Shown: positions 38,511-48,480 of the stretch, piece by piece
How the letters are laid out: each line of letters starts with the position of its first letter
How positions within the stretch are numbered: the stretch's first letter is position 1
DNA from: Paragonimus skrjabini miyazakii
Lineage: Eukaryota; Platyhelminthes; Trematoda; Plagiorchiida; Troglotrematidae
NCBI GenBank assembly: GCA_014338405.1
Contig: JTDE01000221.1
Coordinates: forward strand, 67,087 to 131,086
DNA: 64,000 nt
Reading direction: 5' to 3'
The notes under the pieces: model-generated
Seen by the model: only the letters and a program-made list of their open reading frames with translations
What the model was told of the DNA's origin: nothing
The model's database searches: none
Position numbers and translations under genes: made by a program

Positions 38511-38765
38511 CGAACATATTGATCGCAGCTGTCGCATTCCCATAGACTATCCAGTCGGCCCCTTTAAAAAAGAAGCACTAGACTCAGGTTTCACTCTCAT
38601 TAGAGCTCGTCAGTAGTGCATATCTCCGCCACTGCCGGGACTTGAACCACGGACACGCTGTTTATGAGGCGACCGTGCTTACCACCGCGCCATTGTCCTC
38701 ATATTAGGCACGACCGAATTGTCATCTGTGACCGCTCATCACTTACAAGTGGAAGTGGTTGAGCA
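38511..38765 (-). mobile_element. tRNA-derived SINE, family 1 (copy A)
   Basis: Read on the minus strand, the order is a leader of about 55 nt, box A (tggcgcggtgg), box B (ggttcaagtcc), a body with gcactactgacgagct and tagtgcttc, and an end near gatcaatatgttcg. The whole unit aligns with the 42-kb copies at roughly 85 percent by eye. The box A to box B spacing (about 35 nt) suits RNA polymerase III. It lies just upstream of LINE B on the same strand. Confidence 0.8.
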
Positions 38766-39974
38766 TACACATGTGATAGTTAATTCAATCAGTTCTTGTT
38801 TTTTCGTACGTGTCAATATTTTCTTAATGCTTTTCGAATGACCATTGTTTTGTCCTCTTCAGTCCCCAAACAAACAAATTTGGTTTTATCTCACAATAGC
38901 ACATTCACTTAGCTAAGTAATCAGCTTTATTCACAGTGATCATTCCAGCAACTTAGTTGGGTCTGGGTAATATTGTATCCTCAGTCCGCCCTAGGGACTT
39001 CAGTGAGGCTAGATGATGTCGAGTGGGTAGATTAGTTTTGATTTTCCGGGACAGGTACTGGTAACATCACTGAACTAAGACTGCTTTGAACTTCTCAACA
39101 ATTAGAGATAACGCTGGTTGTAAATCGATCAATAGATCCTAAAGGTTTTCAAACTAACTTTCTAAATCTAATTGCTCACAATTACTTTCAGTACAGATAG
39201 GATTGTATCAGAAATCTACCATAGCTAAAACTTAGTTGACAAAAGACATGGAACCTGGCTAGATGAAGGGGTGTGACTGCTTTTAGATGAAGAATTTGAT
39301 AAAAACACCCACATGCCTAAACTTTTGGACAGAAGGACTGGTAAACGTAATAGGCAAACAGTGTAAGCGATAAAATGGACTGTTAACATGAACAAATGGT
39401 TGAATCAGATGTAAGTATATAGAGAAACCGTTTAATGGTAATAAAAACAAGTGAGATGTAAGACGTTAGAACACTATTCAATATTCCATGGGATATCGCA
39501 AGCTTGGAAAATGGTTCAAAAGAAGAATGATCACAGAATGATAGCGAACACTAATCAAGCCAGTGTTTATGGTAGAAAAGTTGTTTTCTGTGTGTTTGTG
39601 ATTTTACTCTACGACCTATTGGTATCTAATCTGATGTTATATGGATAGCTAACTGTAGTATGTGATGTCAACAGGGCACTGAAAATTTACCATTTACATC
39701 GTACAAGCTTCCGTTGTCGACGTCATTCTTCTAATTTTTATTGTGAAAATGATGCTTCAAATCATACCATAATCGTTTCCCAAGATAGTTGTCAAAACCT
39801 TACAATGAAATTTTTCCACAGGACGGTGAACTAAGGCTCTGAGTTTCCTTACACTTCTCCGGAGGCTAAACTTGACGAGACTCTGATTACAAATAAGTTA
39901 TATTGCATCAGGGACAAATAAATCAAGCTAGGAAAGAATGAGTTTAAATTAAAAATATTTGATATTCTGGAATG
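38766..39974. other. No recognisable gene
   Basis: Nothing was recognised. The plus open frame 39451-39648 matches nothing known to me. Confidence 0.5.
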
Positions 39975-40070
39975 GCTCTGTATTTCAGTTGCTAGAACAT
40001 TTTACCACATCTGGGTGTGTTGTTATTGTCACTGGTTCGAATCCAGGAAAAATCCAAATTTTTTGCAATT
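39975..40070 (+). mobile_element. tRNA-derived SINE, family 2 (copy 2)
   Basis: This copy has a perfect box B (ggttcgaatcc, 40034-40044) inside a self-complementary ctggttcgaatccag T-arm-like hairpin, and a box A-like cagttgctagaac upstream. A run of 23 nt (40024-40046) is identical to the minus-strand copy at 61270-61292. The tail ccaaattttttgca matches cccatatttttcgca of the 54.8-kb copy. Confidence 0.65.
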
Positions 40071-41826
40071 AGGCTTTTTCCAAACTATCGGATCTGCCAA
40101 ACTACTTATCGGTAAATCAGCGTTTAAGATTAGTATTAGGTTCGCACAACAGAGCATAAAGCAAATTAGTTCCAAAACGTTTAGCAACCGTAATTTTAAA
40201 ATGCGCATAGTTCGTTTAATATTTATACGTAATAAGGGAGCTAAGATGTTCGCCCAATGGTTTTGCGTCACTCAAGTGAATTGAAACGATGACATTATTC
40301 TGTACACCGTAGAAGCTGGATTTTCAACGATCAAAACCATTGCGTGAATTCGTGAATGTCGTGGACAGACTAAACCGGAAATAACAAAATGTTTGTGTGA
40401 TTGGCGTACAAAATAGAATAGCAAAATTTTCACATTTCTGTTCACTCAGCTGTTCCACTAACTTAAAAGAACTTGACTCAGAAAAATACTTGAAATGAAT
40501 CAGGCAAATAGCGAGTTTACTGACATCCATCGTGATGCCGAGATGGAGGACCAATGAATGTGACGGAGCAGGAGAACTCCAGAACATGTGAATATCAGTT
40601 TTCTGGGAACAGATATACGTTGAATGTACAAATCTGTGCGGTACTTCATAGGTTGTTAATAGCAATTGTCGTCGGTAAAGGAAAGCACACTCTGTTTCTG
40701 AGGCATCCACTGACTGATTGTAGCCGTTTGACCACTCGTCAAAACCAGACAATTTCGATGCAACAGATTTTTGTTAGAAGTATAAACATAATGCACAAAA
40801 GGATAGCGTTATCAGTGAACTTTCGGTGGTAACGTTAATTCTGTATAAGCTAAAGATGGAAAGAGAGACAGACTAGTCCCTAAAGGTACATCGAAGATGG
40901 TGATGGTTGTACTGTTTCGCTGGAAGTCCTGTATAATAAAGTGGCAACTAACTTCGCTGTACTCCAATCATCTAGATTTTACTGGTAACATTTTATGTAG
41001 ATAGCTTGCCAACACCCTCCAATGAAAACTGACTTTCAGGTGTGCTGATGATGGCGGTGTATGCCGTCGATAACAAAGATCTCTGTTAATAGACAAATTG
41101 CGTTTCATATAATCTATGTGCTCGCGAACAACACGGTTCATAAAAAGCTGTCTCCATCGGTGAACGTCCGTTCTACTGCATTATGATACTTGACCTTTTG
41201 TATTCAGTTTCGCAAACTGGCTACACTTGCAACGGAGTTCATTGTTTAGCACTTTTGAATGGGATATGCTTCGACGCTCACTGGATTGGTTCAGGAATGG
41301 GCGAGTCTTGGGTCGGAAGATCATATAACGAGAGAGATTAGAAAGATGTGATTGATCTTCGGTTAATCATAGACGGCTTAGATTAGACCTGAATATCTCC
41401 CTGGGAATCCACGACATATCAGCAAACTTATTAACAGCCTTCTATCCCGCAAAGAAACTTTCTCCCGTAACAAATATAAGCAGAAGTCATAAACAGTTTT
41501 TTGTACAGCGTATCTCTCGAGCACATTTCGCTGCATCTAATCAGGTACTGCAGTTTGCAGGCTTATATAACAAAATTCAATGGATAGTGGGAAGTCAAAC
41601 GACAAAATCAACAACCACACATCTACTCATACACATAAATGCACATCTGTTACCAGTGCAATCTGGTACTGACGAAAGATGGCTTTCATTTGCTAATTGC
41701 TACCGCCTCCGCATACCGGGAAAGCCATCCATTTTTTGTTGCATAACATATCGGAAACGTCTTCTCCAGGTTCAATTAGGGTCAACATTTCAACAGGTTA
41801 CTGATGAGTAGTCGGGGATTTGGTCT
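40071..41826. other. No recognisable gene
   Basis: A 142-codon minus open frame (40324-40752) and an overlapping plus frame match no family. A polymerase III element was looked for and not seen. Stretches at 41700-41826 share a ctgatgagtagtcgg block with 1707-1722, which may be an old dispersed repeat. Confidence 0.45.
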
Positions 41827-42080
41827 ATTTCAATTCGAACATCACCCACAATTGATCGCAACTGTCGCATTCCCATAGACTATCCAGTCGGCCCATTTCG
41901 AAAAGAAGCACTAGACTCGAGTTTCGCTCTCATTGGAGCTCGTCAATAGTGCATATCATCGCCACTGCCGGGACTTGAACCACGGAAATGCTGTTCATGA
42001 GGCAACCGTGTTTACCACTGCGCCAATGACCTCACGTTAGGCACGACCGAATTGTCATATGTGAACGCTCAACCACTTTC
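41827..42080 (-). mobile_element. tRNA-derived SINE, family 1 (copy B), full-length
   Basis: Read on the minus strand from 42080, the unit starts gaaagtggttgagcgttc, then box A (tggcgcagtgg, 42015-42025), box B (ggttcaagtcc), gcactattgacgagctcc and ctagtgcttctttt, and ends attgaaat at 41827. The anticodon-loop position reads ctcatga, so the parent tRNA may have carried a CAT anticodon (a Met-like tRNA). This is weak, because the closing stem pair is mismatched. It forms the left arm of a near-perfect inverted repeat with copy C. Confidence 0.85.
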
Positions 42081-42088
42081 GTGGTTAA

Positions 42089-42287
42089 TGGCGCAGTGGT
42101 AAACACGGTTGCCTCATGAACAGCATTTCCGTCGTTCAAGTCCCGGCAGTGGCGATGATATGCACTAGTGACGAGCTCCAATGAGAGCGAAACTCGAGTC
42201 TAGTGCTTCTTTTCGAAATGGGCCGACTGGATAGTCTATGGGAATGCGACAGTTGCGATCAATTGTGGGTGATGTTCAAATTGAAAT
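42089..42287 (+). mobile_element. tRNA-derived SINE, family 1 (copy C), leader missing
   Basis: Box A is tggcgcagtgg (42089-42099) and box B gttcaagtcc (42134-42143), followed by the complete family body. The 55-nt leader found in copies A, B and F is missing apart from a possible gtggtt at 42081. The 3' end runs straight into the 3' end of PLE3, whose protein reading frame stops at this junction. Confidence 0.85.
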
Positions 42288-43895
42288 TTTAACAGGTGTC
42301 ATGCGATCGATGACGCCGGCTCCTTGTGACATTTCACATTCTGATTTAAGTCCGGCATTGTGGTATCTAAAATTGTTTTGCGAACCTGACTGTGTAAATG
42401 CCGCTCTGTTCTGCCTATGTAACTGGCCTGGCACACAGAAGATGATGTAAGATTTGATGTTAAGCGGTAGTGGTGTTTTCAGCGTTGGTGGTGGTGAGAT
42501 TCGGGTAGTGGTGAACAGCATGACCAGCTGGATTGCACAGAACGTGCGTCCCATAGCCACCGTGAGGTGGGTCTTCAATATAGTAGTAATGTCACGACCC
42601 TTGTAAGGCAAACGAAGGAAGACATTCAGTTTGGGAGCTGTTGAACAAATCACGGCAACCGGCTTTTGTTTGCTGACTTTCTCCACAAATGCCGATGGAT
42701 GATCATTTTCTTTCAGCGTGGTTCTCAACAACGGCACCTGTTTGGTTAGTATTTCTTTGGAACAAGTTCGTTTTACACAATGAAACGAAATTCTCAGTGG
42801 ACCGCGTTTGTGATGAATCGGCACGAAACTGTGGAAGTTCAGGTACTGCCCAATTTAACTGTACTTCCGGTAGACGGATTGCAGTACGGAACCGTTGCTC
42901 CGGCACTTCATGGAATATCCAAACACACTAGGCTTTCATCTTGCTCGCGTTCACTGATAAAGCTAATTTTGAAATTTAGCTCGTTTATTGAGTCCAATAT
43001 ACCCGTTGACATCTCCTTGCTGTCGGTAGGTATCAAACTATCGTCGACACAACGCCTGTAGAAGTGAGCCTAACTGATAACAACATCTGCGTTCCGCTCC
43101 AGGTGGGCAGCAATAATATTAGCAAGTAGCGAACCGAGAGGACTGACCATAGCAACACCATCGGTTTGTATATAGCCAGTTGCCTGGAAGTAGGTCTTTT
43201 GCTCGCTGTGCATAGTAGCAGAAGGCGTTCTAGCTTAGACGTAAGCATTTCTATGTTCCATTGGTGTGAGTCAATATATTGACAAATTATGCCAACCATC
43301 TGCATCAGAGGAACATTTGTAAACAGAGAAGCGATGTCCAAACTGGCCATATTTTTGTTGCTACAGTCCAAATCATCAAGTGGATAGATCAGTTCGAAAC
43401 TAACTCTCACAGTTTTTCCAACCACTGCCTGCTTTACGAGCTAAAAAGTTCGGGCCGGCCACTGTGACAACTTGTGTTATGGTGAATTAGACAAGGATAG
43501 TATTTGTCTCAGTGGTACACCAACTTTATGGAGTTTGGACAAGCCATACAGTTAATGAGTATTTGATTCTCTAAGTGTAATTGACTTTGCCGTTGACTTA
43601 TCAATGAAGTGTCCTCCCGGCAATGCTTATACTTCTTAGGTAACACGTCGTCCCAGTTCGACAACACTTATTGGTGAGCCATCCTGAAAGAATTCGGTTG
43701 TCATTTAGCAATGGCTGCATTCGTGATAAGTAGTCAACCTTATCCAAGACTACAATGCCGGAGTCTTTGTGTGATGGCAGGATTATCCGATTTTCAGTGG
43801 CTCGTAGCTCACAAAGGGTACCAATATGCGTTGGAATCAGGATTTTGTTCTGTTTGGAGGACGGAACTCTGTGCGACATGAATCAATCTGTTTAA
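42288..43895 (-). mobile_element. Penelope-like element, RT plus GIY-YIG, broken (PLE3)
   Basis: On the minus strand the Penelope order is kept. The N-terminal approach reads SSKQNKILIPT, then ILPSHKDSGIVVLDKVDYL (43850-43700). The RT has MASLDIASLFTNVPLMQMV (about 43360-43310), KLERLLLLC, a degraded GVAMGSPLG region and CVDD at 43040-43051 in the YVDD place. Then come YLNFHSFVPIHHKRG (about 42850) and the linker VFLRLPYKGRDITTILKTHL and VAMGRTFCAIQLVM (42650-42540). The GIY-YIG nuclease appears in a neighbouring frame as CQASYIGRTERHLHSQV (about 42435-42385), with the YIGRTER signature intact. Frameshifts and missing segments make it a pseudogene. Its 3' end abuts SINE copy C and its 5' end meets a plus-strand Penelope copy head to head. 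Confidence 0.85.
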
Positions 43896-43911
43896 CAGTC
43901 TGTAGAGGTCA

Positions 43912-44340
43912 TTGAGACAGCCTAACAAACTCAGCGTTTCCAGAAAATCCGGTTGGGTATGTGACCAATTTATCGTCAGTGCAACTCACCAACATTCAGG
44001 TGGAAGTTTTATCTTGTGTATCGCAAAAAAACAAGCCCGGTTCGAGGTTCCGTTTGATCAACTGTTAAAATTCAGTCCAGTGTCAGCGGACGCTAGCAGT
44101 TGGTTTAAAACCAGGCTAACTAATCTCCAACAAAAATACAAAGTTACATCCTCAAAACAGAACACAATCCTGATTCCAACACAGTAATTCCCTTTTTGAG
44201 CTACGAACCACTAAAAATGGGATAATCCAACCACCGCATAGAGGCCCCGGCGTCGTGCACGCTGAAAGGCTGTTGTCTGAAATTACAGTGCAGTATGGGC
44301 AGGTCACTGTGTGGACAGAATACAGCTGGGGCTTCATCAC
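43912..44340 (+). mobile_element. Penelope-like element, 5' part, opposite orientation (PLE4)
   Basis: The plus-strand frame gives an N-terminal Penelope segment: FEVPFDQLLKFSPVSADASS, then WFKTRLTNLQQKYK, then SSKQNTILIPT. The last stretch is the same peptide found on the minus strand in PLE3 (SSKQNKILIPT). The match continues out of frame (a decayed counterpart of ENRIILPSHKDSG follows at about 44200). The reverse transcriptase core is absent downstream. With PLE3 it forms a head-to-head pair joined near 43.9 kb. Confidence 0.7.
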
Positions 44341-44989
44341 ACTAGGAAGCAATTTATAGTCACGGCTGAAATCACAGAGTTTTAAACTTCACTCAGCAGA
44401 CAAATATTTGAGGACCAAGTCGCACTCCCATTTTCTCCATTACGTTCCTGAACTATTCTCACAACACACAAATTATTCACAAGTTGTGTACTCGTTGTTG
44501 TGTACCAGTTCAGTTGCCGTTGTAGTGACGTTTGCGTGGGCAGAACAGGTCGATAACTATCATAGCAAACAGCCGAACACATCCCGGAATGGTTGAAACA
44601 ACTGATGTCATATCAGCCTGAAGTGGACGAAATGACAGCTTGAAATCGAACGTCATCGATTACTGAAAACATCATGACAACTGGTCACCAGTTTGACCCA
44701 TTGAACTCAATGAAGTTGCCGTTGCGCAAATGGAAACCGGAAATTATTGACTTTCTGCGAAGCGATGTTTCTCCGAATTTACCAGCCGTCGTTATGGGCA
44801 CAGTTGTTTGGAGCAACTTATGGGGTTGCCATGGTTGTGATACCATAATACTTGGTGTGCTTTTAGACGTGTCTAGTCCATGTTTGTCTTTATCTGCATG
44901 ATCTACATATAACTGGCATGTTTACGTATGCAACTGGCGAGAGTAAACGGTATGTTAGTGTACTGCAATGTATGTCTTTCTTCTGCTCT
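44341..44989. other. No recognisable feature
   Basis: Plus open stretches at 44408-44596 and 44674-44901 have no family match. No Penelope reverse transcriptase continues from PLE4. Confidence 0.45.
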
Positions 44990-45261
44990 GATGATGTGTA
45001 CGTATGCTTGAATATCGCTTCTATGCGTTTCCTTGATGGATGTTGTAGATGCGGCGGAATTTTCCGGTTGTTTTCGTTCACTTTGAATCCACTATATTTT
45101 CACAAATCGTTCAGTACAGGCTCAGAAAACACAAAGAAACATATAATTATCCTTGCCGTACAAACCAGTGCACACGGCTCAGCGTATTCACTGACATAAG
45201 TCTGCGACAGTACTGTGCCAAGAAAGACATTGTGGGACACTACGCTTTCCATTTTGGTTGA
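44990..45261 (+). pseudogene. Possible relic of a nuclear-receptor DNA-binding domain
   Basis: Two zinc-finger-like segments occur in the right order on the plus strand but in different frames. The first (45002-45070) reads VCLNIASMRFLDGCCRCGG then IFRLF, resembling the finger 1 pattern VCGDxASGxHYGxxxCxGCxGFFRR. The second (45145-45258) reads YNYPCRTNQCTRL then RQYCAKKDIVG, resembling finger 2 (YxCRxNxxC then CQYCRxxKC). The stretch between them is longer than in normal receptors, the glycines and one or two cysteines are missing, and a frame change separates the fingers, so it would not work. If real, the domain would have bound hormone-response DNA in the nucleus. It could also be a chance resemblance in Cys-rich translation. 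Confidence 0.25.
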
Positions 45262-46129
45262 GATTTCTTTTTGCGGATATCTTACTCATAACCGCTGAAT
45301 ATGCGGCATGATGTGTTAGGCAACTCTGATTTGTTTAAACTGTCACAACGGATACGCGCTCAGCCGGACTGTTTCAAGACTGTATCAAACCTGTTTCCTT
45401 CATCTTCAAGTGCAACGGAGCCTCCAAGAATAAGTGTATTGTCCAACGACCTTAACTGGTCACTTGTCGTGGTGACTGAGCAATCAGTGCACTACGATAG
45501 TGAATCAAGTATTAATCTTTACAACTAATATGTAAACGCATGTTTCGGTTTGAAAAATAGGAAGTAACTGGTCGGCGTTACAACATGCAGTATTTTGCAC
45601 TTAGTAACATCCTGAATACATGAAGTCTGGTCGTGTTGGTCATCTCTGGACAAGAGACACGATAGTAATTAAAATAACTGAACCAACGTTTATCCCATCT
45701 CACAATCAAGTTAAAATGTTTAATGTTAGGTCCAATATTTTATTTTAATAACTGCTGTTCAGTCAGTCTATTAGTTAAAGAATCCCCAACTCGTTGATTC
45801 GGCTTGATTAGCTTCTCCCTATTTTCATCTAAATGATTTCCAATCAGAACTGCAATTGCTTCGTGAGCGTCAAAGCTCACGCCTCCTGGATTTCAGTAGT
45901 TAAATGTGGATTATTCCACCGACAAATCAAAATGATTAAGCATTTTAAAACAATGAGTTTCGTTGATACAGTCCATCAATAACGATAGAAACATCATAAG
46001 ATGAGAACATTTCGTTTACTGTCATCAGTTATGAACAAAACAATAGAATATATATATATATATATATGGCATACGAATGGCAAAACAACAGAAATAATCA
46101 ACGATTGAATCTACATGAAACAAGGACAG
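45262..46129. other. No recognisable gene; hairpin and (AT)n tract
   Basis: The plus frame at 45301-45528 is open and protein-like, in the same frame as finger 2 of the relic above, but unrecognised. A 7-bp inverted repeat (cgtgagc/gctcacg) lies at 45862-45881. An (AT)10 tract at 46048-46067 borders the 3' end of PLE5. Confidence 0.45.
46048..46067. repeat. (AT)10 microsatellite
   Basis: Uninterrupted alternating A and T, about 60-90 bp beyond the 3' end of a minus-strand Penelope relic. Confidence 0.9.
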
Positions 46130-46480
46130 TTATCAATTCCAGGGTATGCAAAATGTATGAATTACCGGTTTATGCGCATATAGGGCCGGATGGCGAGTAC
46201 TGATTGACAATACCTCGGAGAAAGCAAGGAATTTTGGATTTCGATTAAGTAATAATACTCAAAACTAGTTGGTGGGGTCAACAAAGTGACTTGTTTCTAT
46301 GATATCGTTTTCCAAAGATGAAGTCGGCCTTCGGTGTTGAGTCTTCGCGCGAGCCAACTACTTAGACATCTGTTTAGCCATCCTTCGCCGTAGGAACCAG
46401 TGTGTTCTGCCGATATAGAAGTCATTGTAATTTTGAGTCAACTAGCAGATTACAGACGAGACAGAACATTTCTGTAGGTC
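46130..46480 (-). mobile_element. Penelope-like element, C-terminal end only (PLE5)
   Basis: The minus strand carries the GIY-YIG core FYIGRTHWFLRRRMAKQMSK (about 46430-46360), followed by the tail of the protein: ETSHFVDPT, VLLLNRNPKFLAFSEVLSIS and a C-terminal FCIPWN (about 46135). That is the family's H-x-V-D-x-x-x-F then LxFAEAxxI pattern. YIGRT is intact, but stops fall before and within it. The reverse transcriptase is not recognisable upstream. The tail segment is absent from PLE2 and PLE3, so this is a different lineage or a longer 3' end. Confidence 0.75.
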
Positions 46481-47629
46481 ATGATTATGAACAAGCTGGG
46501 CGACACTCTTAGTTGCGAGTAGCAGCCGCAATTCAGCCGCGGGGTGTGTACGTGTTGGGGTAGACTGCTATTTTCGACTTTCGTCAGTTGTGATATTGTC
46601 GCCTTTTACACACCTCCAAATAATACACACTGGGACGGTGAATAGTTCGCTTAGTTCGGAAATCAAAACTATGTTGGACTGTATTCGTTTTTAACTTCAC
46701 ATCAGTTAAACTGAGATTAAGTTCCTGTACCGGAAGCAGATCAGAATTTTTGTTCGGAACCATTCACATGATCTGCACGTTGGCGATTTTTTTATGGAAA
46801 TTGGTGATCTAATTTTCGGTCAGTGTATAAACAAGTCGGATTTGACCAGACATGGCTGACTGGTTGGTTCTGTCTGCTAGAGTGTGGAATCATATCCATT
46901 CTTAATAGTTGAGTTGCGTGAACTCCCTCTGAGAATTATTTATTCAACTGAAATTTTAATGACTGTGTAAGCTATTCTAGGATGACAATTATCTTTCCCA
47001 GATGGTACTATGTTCTGCTCTATTTAATGTTTACACAGGTTGGTGTATTATACATATGGTACGATAAAAAGCTCACATACACGAGTAGCATGCTATTGTC
47101 TATAAGACAACAAAAATCCACTGGATAATATTAAGTGCAGTTACTAACAGTTGGTTTAACTTTACAGTACCGGACGAAACGTAAACGTTTCAAATACAAA
47201 CGACGAACTTGGGAGTATACAATGAGCCTACAGACCTACACTTAGTAAGATGTTTCTTTCAAAAGGGTTCAAATATTCTGAATTATGCAAATAACTAACA
47301 TCACTTCCAAAACAACAATGTTATGACAACTCTGTGTGCATTTTTTCTTTAAATGGACATAGTGACTTGGAGTAATAGTGTGCGAAGACTGAATTGCATG
47401 CGATAAGCTTAGCGCTAACGAATAATGACAATTTCTGTCTTTGTTGAAAAACGTAGAAATACAGGAGAGTTTTGTTATCAAAACTGACAACAGATTCCAT
47501 ACCGATAGAATAAAGAAGTACAAAGGATTAGTGAATGTCCGTTATTTTCTTCAAAACATATCGGTTTAAATTTTCCACTTACTGGTAAGCTGTTCTCTCA
47601 CAAGCATATTGTGGTGGATTGTCAGGTCG
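46481..47629. other. No recognisable feature
   Basis: The first 150 bp may be a decayed linker of PLE5. Nothing else is recognised. Minus frame 47269-47523 matches nothing. Confidence 0.45.
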
Positions 47630-48130
47630 GAAGGGCGAGTATTCAAACACTCGGTGGAATGTCTCAACGCGGAGGAGAGGCAAGTCCACAAACCCTCAAC
47701 GATCGGATGACGGACAATAGGGGAAATCGGATGTCATCGCTCGATCGGATCGGACCAACGGGCGAGACATGGCATGCAAAATAGGATGGACGACCAAATC
47801 GGAGTCTCGATTATTCCAGCACTGGAGGGAATATCTCGACACGGTCATGAAGGACAGTCAAAGCTCAGTGTGGATGGAGGACAACACGAGCGACCGGACG
47901 AGCCATCCCTTGACAGAATCGGACCAACGGACGAAGATTGGCAGGCGGAAAACCCGCGGATAGAAGGCGCCGATCACCCACATAAACCATGTAGAAGTGC
48001 ACACGACGCGTGAGCGGAAACCTCGGAGTGTAGTGGACTAGAATTCTGACTCATAAACGTGAGCGCGCGCGTAACATGTGAACTAGCGTGTTGGACAATA
48101 AAGATCGGGCTTTATTGGACGCCTTTTTGC
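47630..48130 (+). repeat. GC-richer tandem duplication with LTR-like 3' end
   Basis: Two diverged units about 170 bp apart are visible: gaatgtctcaacgcgg pairs with gaatatctcgacacgg, and atcggaccaacgggcga pairs with atcggaccaacggacga, each about 170 nt apart. The block is GC-richer than its surroundings. It ends with gtgtagtggactagaattc (48028-48046) and then caataaag-atcggg-ctttattg, a perfect 8-bp hairpin carrying an AATAAA polyadenylation signal (48096-48117), which is what the R region of an LTR can look like. The same 19-mer recurs on the minus strand at 55613-55631. No TG...CA ends, primer-binding site or gag/pol were found, so solo-LTR status is only a suggestion. Confidence 0.45.
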
Positions 48131-48239
48131 CACAATATCCAATCTGCTTTAAAAAAATACTTTCAGTGAAAACTTTTAGAATGAATGAATTTCGGTTAAA
48201 ATTGTGAATTTCTGTCAACGCAAGTCGTACATCATTCAT

Positions 48240-48480
48240 AGCTGATCTCAACTGCTACGTTCCTATGGGATTTCCAGGCATCATCTTTCGGAAAGAAGTA
48301 GTAAACGCAGATTTCACTTCCATTAGATTCCGTCAGTAGTGCATATCATTCCAACAGCCGGAACTAAAACTCCGACCAGGCTTTCATGTGGCAACCTCGT
48401 TAATCATTGCGCCACTGACCTCATATTAGGTCTGACTGAAGTGTTATATGCAAATGCTCAGCTCTATTCGCTTGGCAGTA
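48240..48480 (-). mobile_element. tRNA-derived SINE, family 1 (copy D), old
   Basis: The minus strand shows the family order: gcatttgcatataac leader, gaggtcagtggcgcaatga (box A), a decayed box B (gttttagttccggc), and gcactactgacggaatc. The end, gaacgtagcagttgagatc, corresponds to gaatgcgacagttgcgatc in copy C. It is more diverged than copies B and C. Confidence 0.7.

Larger units (their letters stand above)
41827..42287. repeat. Near-perfect 199-bp inverted repeat of two SINE copies
   Basis: The left arm (41827-42025) and right arm (42089-42287) are equal in length with no gaps. I count three mismatches (in gtggttc versus gtcgttc, tattgac versus tagtgac, and gttcgaa versus gttcaaa), about 98.5 percent identity. 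The 63-bp spacer is the leader of copy B plus gtggttaa. The other family 1 copies in the window are clearly more diverged from these two than the two are from each other. Confidence 0.9.

Noticed and set aside
40324..40752. 142-codon minus open frame
   Set aside because: No recognisable motif, and an overlapping plus frame is also open. It is likely chance.
41803..41830. Hammerhead-ribozyme-like core ctgatgagtagtcgg
   Set aside because: CTGATGAG is present, but no stem II closes and no GAAA core follows. Similar partial cores at 20876, 38195 (minus), 59603 and 62801 also fail. A ctgacgag...gaaac at 12243 has no matching stem III.
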